Shown: positions 6,785 to 11,378 of the stretch, piece by piece
Layout: every line of letters starts with the position of its first letter
How positions within the stretch are numbered: the first letter of the stretch is position 1
From: Oscillospiraceae bacterium
Lineage (GTDB): Bacteria > Bacillota > Clostridia > Oscillospirales > Oscillospiraceae
DNA: 11,378 nt
Reading direction: 5' to 3'
Assembly: GCA_017458025.1 (NCBI GenBank)
Contig: JAFTGG010000272.1
Location: forward strand, 1 to 11,378
Position numbers and translations under genes: made by a program
Notes under the pieces: generated by a model
Told to the model about the DNA's origin: nothing
The model's database searches: none
What the model saw: only the letters and a program-made list of their open reading frames with translations

Positions 6785-8203
6785 ATGGAGCAGAACTACA
6801 TCGCGCAAACCAGCGGCATCAAGGCAAAGGACAAGCTCGGCTACGCCTTCGGCGACCTCGCGTCCTGCCTCGTCTTCGGCCTGACGCAGAGCGTCCTCAA
6901 CAAGTACTACACCGACGTGCTGGAGATCAGCGTTCTGAGCGTCATGGTCATGACCATCATCGCCCGCATTTGGGACGCGATCAACGACCCGATCTGGGGC
7001 CGCCTCATCGACGGCGCGAAGAAGTGCCCCGACGGGCGCTACCGCCATTGGATCAAGGTGTTTGCCGTACCGACGGCGGCCGCCGCGGTGCTGATGTTCC
7101 TCGATGTGCGCGGCTTCGCGCCCGCCGGACGCGTCGCGTGGATCTACTTCACCTATATTCTCTTCGGCATGCTCTATACCTGCATCAACATTCCCTACGG
7201 CTCGCTGGCGCAGGTCATCACAAGCGACGACAAAGAGCGCTCGTCGCTTTCGGTGTTCCGCTCCGTCGGCTCGACGTTCGGCGCGATGCCCGCGATGGTG
7301 CTCGCCTCCATGTGCTACGTCACGCTGGCGGACGGCAGGCGGCAAATGGACCAGACGCGCGTCCTCGTCGGCGCCGCCGCCATCGCGGCGCTGAGCGTTG
7401 TGTTCTACTTCCTCTGCTACGGCTGGAGCAAGGAACGCGTCGACACCAACCCGACGCCGCGTGAAAAGGGCCAAACCGCGCGGGTCATCAAGACGCTGCT
7501 CCGCAGCCGCCCGTTTATGGCGGTCTCTCTCGCGAGCATGCTCTACCTCGCGGCGCAGATGTTAGGTCAGGGCTACAACACATACCTGTTCCATCACTAC
7601 TTTAACCGCCCCGGCCTCACGATGCTGCCCACCGTGTTCCAATACCTGCCCGTGGCGATCATCATGTTCTTCGCGACGAAGCTCGGCAACCATTTCGGCC
7701 GCCGCGAGATCTGCTCCGCCGGCATGCTGCTTGCCGCGGCGTTCTATATCGCGCTGTTCGTGCTCGCAATCTTCGGCGTCACGCCCGTGTGGCTCTACCT
7801 CGCCGCGTGCCTGATGTCCGGCATCGGCACGGCGTTTATCTTTCTGCTCGTGTGGGTGCTCGCCACCGACGCCATCGACTACAACAAGGTCGCCTATGGG
7901 CTCAACGACGAGGCGACAAGCTACGCGTTCTACTCGTTCATGCGCAAGCTCGGCACCACGGTCGCGACAGTCCTCATCAACGTACCGCTGCTGCGCATCG
8001 GCTACAACGGCAGCGAGCTCAAGGCCGAAGGGCTCAGCGCTTCCGCGCTGCAGAGCATGTACAATTTCTCCGTCATCATTCCGGCGGTGCTGTTCCTGCT
8101 GGTGTTCCTGATCCTCCAATTCATGTATCCGCTCTCCAAGCAGCGCACCGCGGAATTGCAGCGGCAAAAAGAAGCCCTCCTGCGCAAGCAGGCGCAGAGG
8201 TAG
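6785..8203 (+). CDS. GPH-family (MelB/YihO-like) sugar:cation symporter
   Basis: This 472-residue polytopic membrane protein has about 12 hydrophobic segments. The glycoside-pentoside-hexuronide:cation symporter signatures are clear. LGYAFGD (18-24) lies at the start, ARIWDAINDPIWG (60-72) carries R61, D64 and D68 (equivalent to the MelB cation-site residues R52, D55 and D59), and the late DAIDYNKVAYG precedes the last helices. A charged, lysine- and glutamine-rich tail ends the protein. GPH proteins YihO and YihP are the presumed sulfoquinovose and glycoside importers of the E. coli pathway, so this is most likely the uptake system for the GH31 substrate. The ATG at 6785 lies 1 nt after the GH31 stop with a GGGAGG site at 6768-6773. 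The gene ends 17 nt before a terminator and closes the operon. The family is certain; the transported sugar is inferred from neighbours. Confidence 0.9.
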   Translation: MEQNYIAQTSGIKAKDKLGYAFGDLASCLVFGLTQSVLNKYYTDVLEISVLSVMVMTIIARIWDAINDPIWGRLIDGAKKCPDGRYRHWIKVFAVPTAAAAVLMFLDVRGFAPAGRVAWIYFTYILFGMLYTCINIPYGSLAQVITSDDKERSSLSVFRSVGSTFGAMPAMVLASMCYVTLADGRRQMDQTRVLVGAAAIAALSVVFYFLCYGWSKERVDTNPTPREKGQTARVIKTLLRSRPFMAVSLASMLYLAAQMLGQGYNTYLFHHYFNRPGLTMLPTVFQYLPVAIIMFFATKLGNHFGRREICSAGMLLAAAFYIALFVLAIFGVTPVWLYLAACLMSGIGTAFIFLLVWVLATDAIDYNKVAYGLNDEATSYAFYSFMRKLGTTVATVLINVPLLRIGYNGSELKAEGLSASALQSMYNFSVIIPAVLFLLVFLILQFMYPLSKQRTAELQRQKEALLRKQAQR

Positions 8204-8220
8204 CGCGGCAGCAAAAAAGA

Positions 8221-8246
8221 CTCGGAAGTTTTATTCCGAGCCTTTT
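8221..8246. terminator. Bidirectional intrinsic terminator between convergent operons
   Basis: A 7-bp stem, CTCGGAA (8221-8227) and TTCCGAG (8234-8240), encloses a 6-nt loop. It is followed on the plus strand by a T-rich tract starting at 8243, and preceded by an A-run at about 8213-8218 that acts as the T-tract for leftward transcripts. It would stop both the symporter operon and the restriction-modification operon. Nothing else is seen in 8247-8299. Confidence 0.85.
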
Positions 8247-8299
8247 TATTTTTTGCAGAGTTCCCGCCTCCGGTCGCGATTTCCGCAGGGTTTTTCTTT

Positions 8300-10081
8300 T
8301 CATTCGATCATGTAAACGCGGTCGAGCTTTATGCGCTCCGACAACTCGCCTTGACTTGCCAGCGGAGCAAACTCCGCGGCAAGCTCCGCATTGTTCACGA
8401 CAACTGTGCAATCAAGGTAGGTAAATTCCTCATCGTGCGAAAGCTGGAATTGGAAGACATAATCGACGGAAAACTCGGGAGACAGCCTGGGCTTCTTGGC
8501 CGCCACCGCGGTATGTAAAGAAACGATACGATCATCGCCTATGATCTTTCTGAGAAGCGTCTTGAGCTTTTCCAGCTTTTCTCCCCCTGCGACGATGTCG
8601 CCCAGCTTCTCCACGTCTGCTTGGGATTTGTAAAACCAGTCTTTGCATTCCTGCAGGAAAACCTGCATGCCGTTTTCTACGTTCTTGTAAGCGATAACGT
8701 CAACGTAGGTCCTGCGCGTTGTTTTCCCGTTGCCTGTGAGGATACAGCGATCTCCTTGCGCGCCGGGATAGCTCTCCGCGAGCAGTTGATAGCCCAACCT
8801 CTTGTACAGCTCTACGCTCGCAAATGTGATGATGTCTTCCTTTACCTTTCCTCCTGAGAGCGGTTTGATACCAGTCAGCCGTCTGTTCGCCGTATTGACG
8901 CTTTCCAAGTATCTGCGAATCGGTGCCTCGTTCCAATGAATGGTGCATATGGTCTTGCGATTTTTATCGGTCAACCGTAATTCTGTTGAAAGGAAGAATA
9001 TCGTTTTGGCTACGATACTCGGATGAGAACGGAAAAATGATTCCAGCACATCGTCCCGTATGATATATTTGTGAGGTCCCTTCTGCACAAAACATATGGC
9101 ATGCTCGATGTTTAGCCCATGCTTAAGAACATAGAGGGCGTTTTCGTCGCTGAAAACATTATTTGCCGTATTAATCAGATTCGTCACATACCGCAGCAAC
9201 TCGTCCTCGCGGGCAAGAGCGTCGAACAGCGCATGGTATCCGCCTCGGCTTTCCAGATTATCTGGTCTGTTCACCTGAATTTCCGTGATTGTATTCTTTG
9301 CGCCGACCAGCATATTTACATAATAGAGCGCACCCCTGTCCGGATCCATCGCGTGTCCGAATCGGTTGATTTTGACCGACAATTTATCACCGTACCAATG
9401 GAAACGCCTTGAGTTGACAATGCTGCTCTTGGCGTCCGCGATCGACGTCCTTTCCAAAACCGTTCGATATCTCTGTTCATACTGCTCAATCAAAGCCTCA
9501 TACCAGCTGTCGTAATCACCCGCTTCGATGTCTGATGAGAGTATCGAGGAGATCGTACGCTGAATCTCTTCTGAATGATAGATACAAGATAAAGCGTTGT
9601 CTTTGGTCCGCAAGGCGTCGGTCGCCGCTATGGTTTCCCATTTGATCGGGAATAACAGCGCTTTTCGGTCAAACGCGAGACGTTGTTCCTGCTCGTCTAA
9701 TATCCGCGAGCCGCCGCCAAAATCTTGCGACATTCCTTTTTTGATTGGGGATATTTTCATTGTCGGCACTTGAAACACCGCGCCCCAGTAGTAAACGTCC
9801 GAGCGCTGCATTTTATGGTCGTCGGTTGGGACCGCCGTCGAGTATTCCACCATCAGCAAAGGCTGCTCGTTGTCTTCGGAAATGGCGCTGATCAGCACAT
9901 CGACGTCTTTTACCTTCCGAATCCTATCCACCTTTGAATCCCGCTCTGAAAATTCATCGCGCGCTTTCTTTGCATAGACGTTAACGATTTTACCTGTATA
10001 TCCCGCCTGTCGAATGTATTCGCCGAAGTCAAGGCCTTGTTCCAGCACCTCCGCATACACTCTTATCTCATTAATAGTCAT
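8300..10081 (-). CDS. Probable restriction endonuclease (PD-(D/E)xK), last gene of an R-M operon
   Basis: This 593-residue protein is one I do not recognise as a named enzyme. Its C-terminal part has the layout of a PD-(D/E)xK nuclease: a helix with E424 and E435, D444, then D461 (YVDVIAYKN) followed 17 residues later by E478-C-K480 (FLQECKDW). An N-terminal stretch has similar spacing, D59/D61 (KDVDVLIS) and E79 (LLMVEYS), but S81 replaces the lysine, so it may be a degenerate or second nuclease fold. The middle (about 140-400) shows no motif known to me and may hold the DNA-recognition region. The ATG at 10081 overlaps the methyltransferase stop by 4 bp behind an AGAGGG site, so it is made after its methyltransferase, as expected for a toxic nuclease. 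The function is inferred from the motif and neighbour. A general defence nuclease is an alternative. Confidence 0.7.
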   Translation of the reverse strand: MTINEIRVYAEVLEQGLDFGEYIRQAGYTGKIVNVYAKKARDEFSERDSKVDRIRKVKDVDVLISAISEDNEQPLLMVEYSTAVPTDDHKMQRSDVYYWGAVFQVPTMKISPIKKGMSQDFGGGSRILDEQEQRLAFDRKALLFPIKWETIAATDALRTKDNALSCIYHSEEIQRTISSILSSDIEAGDYDSWYEALIEQYEQRYRTVLERTSIADAKSSIVNSRRFHWYGDKLSVKINRFGHAMDPDRGALYYVNMLVGAKNTITEIQVNRPDNLESRGGYHALFDALAREDELLRYVTNLINTANNVFSDENALYVLKHGLNIEHAICFVQKGPHKYIIRDDVLESFFRSHPSIVAKTIFFLSTELRLTDKNRKTICTIHWNEAPIRRYLESVNTANRRLTGIKPLSGGKVKEDIITFASVELYKRLGYQLLAESYPGAQGDRCILTGNGKTTRRTYVDVIAYKNVENGMQVFLQECKDWFYKSQADVEKLGDIVAGGEKLEKLKTLLRKIIGDDRIVSLHTAVAAKKPRLSPEFSVDYVFQFQLSHDEEFTYLDCTVVVNNAELAAEFAPLASQGELSERIKLDRVYMIE

Positions 10082-11181
10082 AGACCAGCCCTCTTATCAA
10101 ACACCATAATGTGTTCTTTCTTTCCTTTTGTTCTGTACGATTTTTGAAATGATCGCGATGTTTCATCTAGGTTGGAATAAGAATAATCCGCCAATTTCCA
10201 GCCAAGTGGGTCGCATATTTTTATCATGTGTTCTTTCGCATCATACATCTCACCTGCGACTTTACCGTCGCCAATGACTAAGACGATTTTGCCGTCCGGC
10301 TTTAGCGTCCGGTCGCAAGCGGCGAAAACATCAGACAGATCGGAAGAAAATTTATCCGCGTTATGCTTCAAACTGGAAAACTCCCGGCGAGAGCCAATTT
10401 CCGATTCCATAGAAAATCTGACGTCATACCCCAGCCAATTCATTCTGTGTTTATGATATAAATAATAGTCATACGTATTCACATACGGCGGGGAGGTAAT
10501 AATTAAATCAATACTCTCTTTCTCAATTACCGTCTCGCACAGTTTTGAATCCAAAAGCAGCGCTATGTTTCTTTCTGCCCACCGGTCCTCTTCGGACATC
10601 TCCTCAATCAAAGCCAGCAGGTAGCGATACTTCTTTGAGAAAACCGTTCCGACTTTTTCTATCGTCAAATCCGGCTTCTCAACCGCCGCATACCGCGTGT
10701 CGCCTTCTTGATTGGAAACCGTATTGATAACAGCCGACATGGCGAGCTGAAGGAAAAGCCGCTCCTGCGCCGTTTCCGCCAGCTTTGCTTTATCCAGAAT
10801 ATAGCTGAGCACCATGATCGAATTTGGGCAGAACCAATGGTCGATGGACGGGTAGTAGTAAGGCTCGACAGCTATGCACCCGTTTTTATAGTCGGCGTCG
10901 AATGAATCGATCCATTTATGCAAAAACAGGCTTTCAGCCTTTGTAAATACAAGCAATTTTGCTTTTGATATAAGAATCCCTATATGGTTTATATCCGTTC
11001 CGTATCCGTTTCTATGCAATACGCTGGCCGCGAGGAGCGAAGTTCCGGAGCCGACGAAGGGGTCATATATCGTGTCGCCCGCATGCGAATACTTGTCAAT
11101 ATATTCCATTGCGAGCTCTACGGTAAATTTTGCCGGGTAGGGATGAATCCTGTCAATTTTCTGGATCAAATCCTTGTTCAT
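10078..11181 (-). CDS. Site-specific DNA methyltransferase, SPPY type (probable N4-cytosine)
   Basis: This 367-residue S-adenosylmethionine-dependent DNA methyltransferase shows the AdoMet-binding elements first: HPYPAKF (13-19, motif X-like) and DPFVGSGTS (40-48, motif I), with GTDIN (61-65) as motif II. The catalytic motif TSPPYVN (229-235) comes about 180 residues later, followed by the YDYYLYHKHRMNWLG stretch and LKPDGKIVLVIGDG (293-306). The SPPY form is most common in N4-cytosine enzymes, though N6-adenine activity cannot be excluded. The I-then-IV order with a long gap resembles the alpha arrangement, with recognition probably in residues 75-225. The start at 11181 overlaps the upstream stop by 4 bp and has AGGAAG about 8 nt ahead. 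It should protect host DNA from the nuclease encoded next. GC content is visibly lower than in the sugar operons. Confidence 0.9.
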   Translation of the reverse strand: MNKDLIQKIDRIHPYPAKFTVELAMEYIDKYSHAGDTIYDPFVGSGTSLLAASVLHRNGYGTDINHIGILISKAKLLVFTKAESLFLHKWIDSFDADYKNGCIAVEPYYYPSIDHWFCPNSIMVLSYILDKAKLAETAQERLFLQLAMSAVINTVSNQEGDTRYAAVEKPDLTIEKVGTVFSKKYRYLLALIEEMSEEDRWAERNIALLLDSKLCETVIEKESIDLIITSPPYVNTYDYYLYHKHRMNWLGYDVRFSMESEIGSRREFSSLKHNADKFSSDLSDVFAACDRTLKPDGKIVLVIGDGKVAGEMYDAKEHMIKICDPLGWKLADYSYSNLDETSRSFQKSYRTKGKKEHIMVFDKRAGL

Positions 11182-11378
11182 TTAGGCTTCCTCATGATAA
11201 CGATATACGAGTGATTTTGATTCACATAGAAAACGGACGGATATCCCAGCAGCACCAGCTTCCGATGCGCGTTTTGATCCCAAATAATCAAGTCATGGTA
11301 TAAAAAGCCTGCTTTTTCGCCTGCGGCAGCAATTTTGGAATGCAAGTCAATATAAGGAACACCATGTTTGGTGTCTCG
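11178..11378 (-). CDS. C-terminal end of a second probable DNA methyltransferase (partial, cut by window edge)
   Basis: An open frame enters from the right edge and ends in TGA at 11178-11180, giving 66 residues with no start in view. The sequence IDLHSKIAAAGEKAGF (10-25), HDLIIWDQ (28-35) and GYPSVFYVNQNHSYIVIMRKPK (45-66) resembles the C-terminal end of SPPY/DPPY-class DNA methylases, which commonly close with a D-IIWD strand and a GYP-VF-VN-HEYI-IF-KP strand pair. Its stop overlaps the ATG of the next methyltransferase by 4 bp, so all three genes of this operon are coupled the same way. Whether it is a complete methyltransferase or one part of a split enzyme cannot be seen here. Confidence 0.65.
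   Translation of the reverse strand, partial: RDTKHGVPYIDLHSKIAAAGEKAGFLYHDLIIWDQNAHRKLVLLGYPSVFYVNQNHSYIVIMRKPK

Noticed and set aside
5770..7474. Long minus-strand open frames opposite GH31 and the symporter (5770-6726 and 6575-7474)
   Set aside because: They are antisense to genes with complete catalytic or transport signatures and show no motif of their own.
3446..8203. Reading the right operon as L-fucose or plain alpha-glucoside use
   Set aside because: No fuculokinase or fuculose-phosphate aldolase is present, the isomerase is much shorter than FucI, and the GH31 blocks match YihQ rather than general alpha-glucosidases.

Overview
The window reads as a GC-rich stretch of a Gram-positive, probably anaerobic clostridial-type (Bacillota) genome. 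The evidence is a transketolase split into two subunits, strong AGGAGG-type ribosome binding sites, a TTG start and near-consensus sigma-A promoters. This placement is inference; no rRNA, tRNA or phylogenetic marker is present.

Positions 226-8203 look like one catabolic locus of two divergent operons. The leftward operon (from about 3336 down to 226) encodes a transketolase N-subunit, a transketolase C-subunit, an RpiB-family isomerase and a PHP/HisJ-type phosphatase. The rightward operon (from about 3419 to 8203) encodes an L-fucose-isomerase-fold ketol isomerase, a GH31 enzyme of the sulfoquinovosidase (YihQ) type and a GPH-family sugar:cation symporter. Back-to-back promoters lie in the 135-bp gap between 3311 and 3445.

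Together these parts fit the sulfoglycolytic transketolase (sulfo-TK) pathway. The symporter would import sulfoquinovose or its glycosides, and GH31 would release sulfoquinovose (SQ). The isomerase would make 6-deoxy-6-sulfofructose. The split transketolase would move a C2 unit to glyceraldehyde-3-phosphate, giving 4-deoxy-4-sulfoerythrose. The RpiB-like protein would convert that to 4-deoxy-4-sulfoerythrulose, and a second transketolase step would give sulfolactaldehyde. Three proteins carry non-canonical residues where the relatives bind substrate, and the PHP phosphatase has no role in the pathway as I know it. No sulfolactaldehyde dehydrogenase or reductase, sulfonate exporter or regulator lies in the window. 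A weak leftward promoter at 10-38 may serve a gene beyond the left edge.

A bidirectional terminator at about 8221-8246 separates this locus from a leftward restriction-modification operon (8300-11378) of visibly lower GC. It encodes the C-terminal end of one probable DNA methyltransferase (cut by the right edge), a complete SPPY-type DNA methyltransferase, and a 593-residue protein with PD-(D/E)xK-like signatures, probably the restriction endonuclease. All three are joined by 4-bp stop/start overlaps. This resembles a horizontally acquired defence module.
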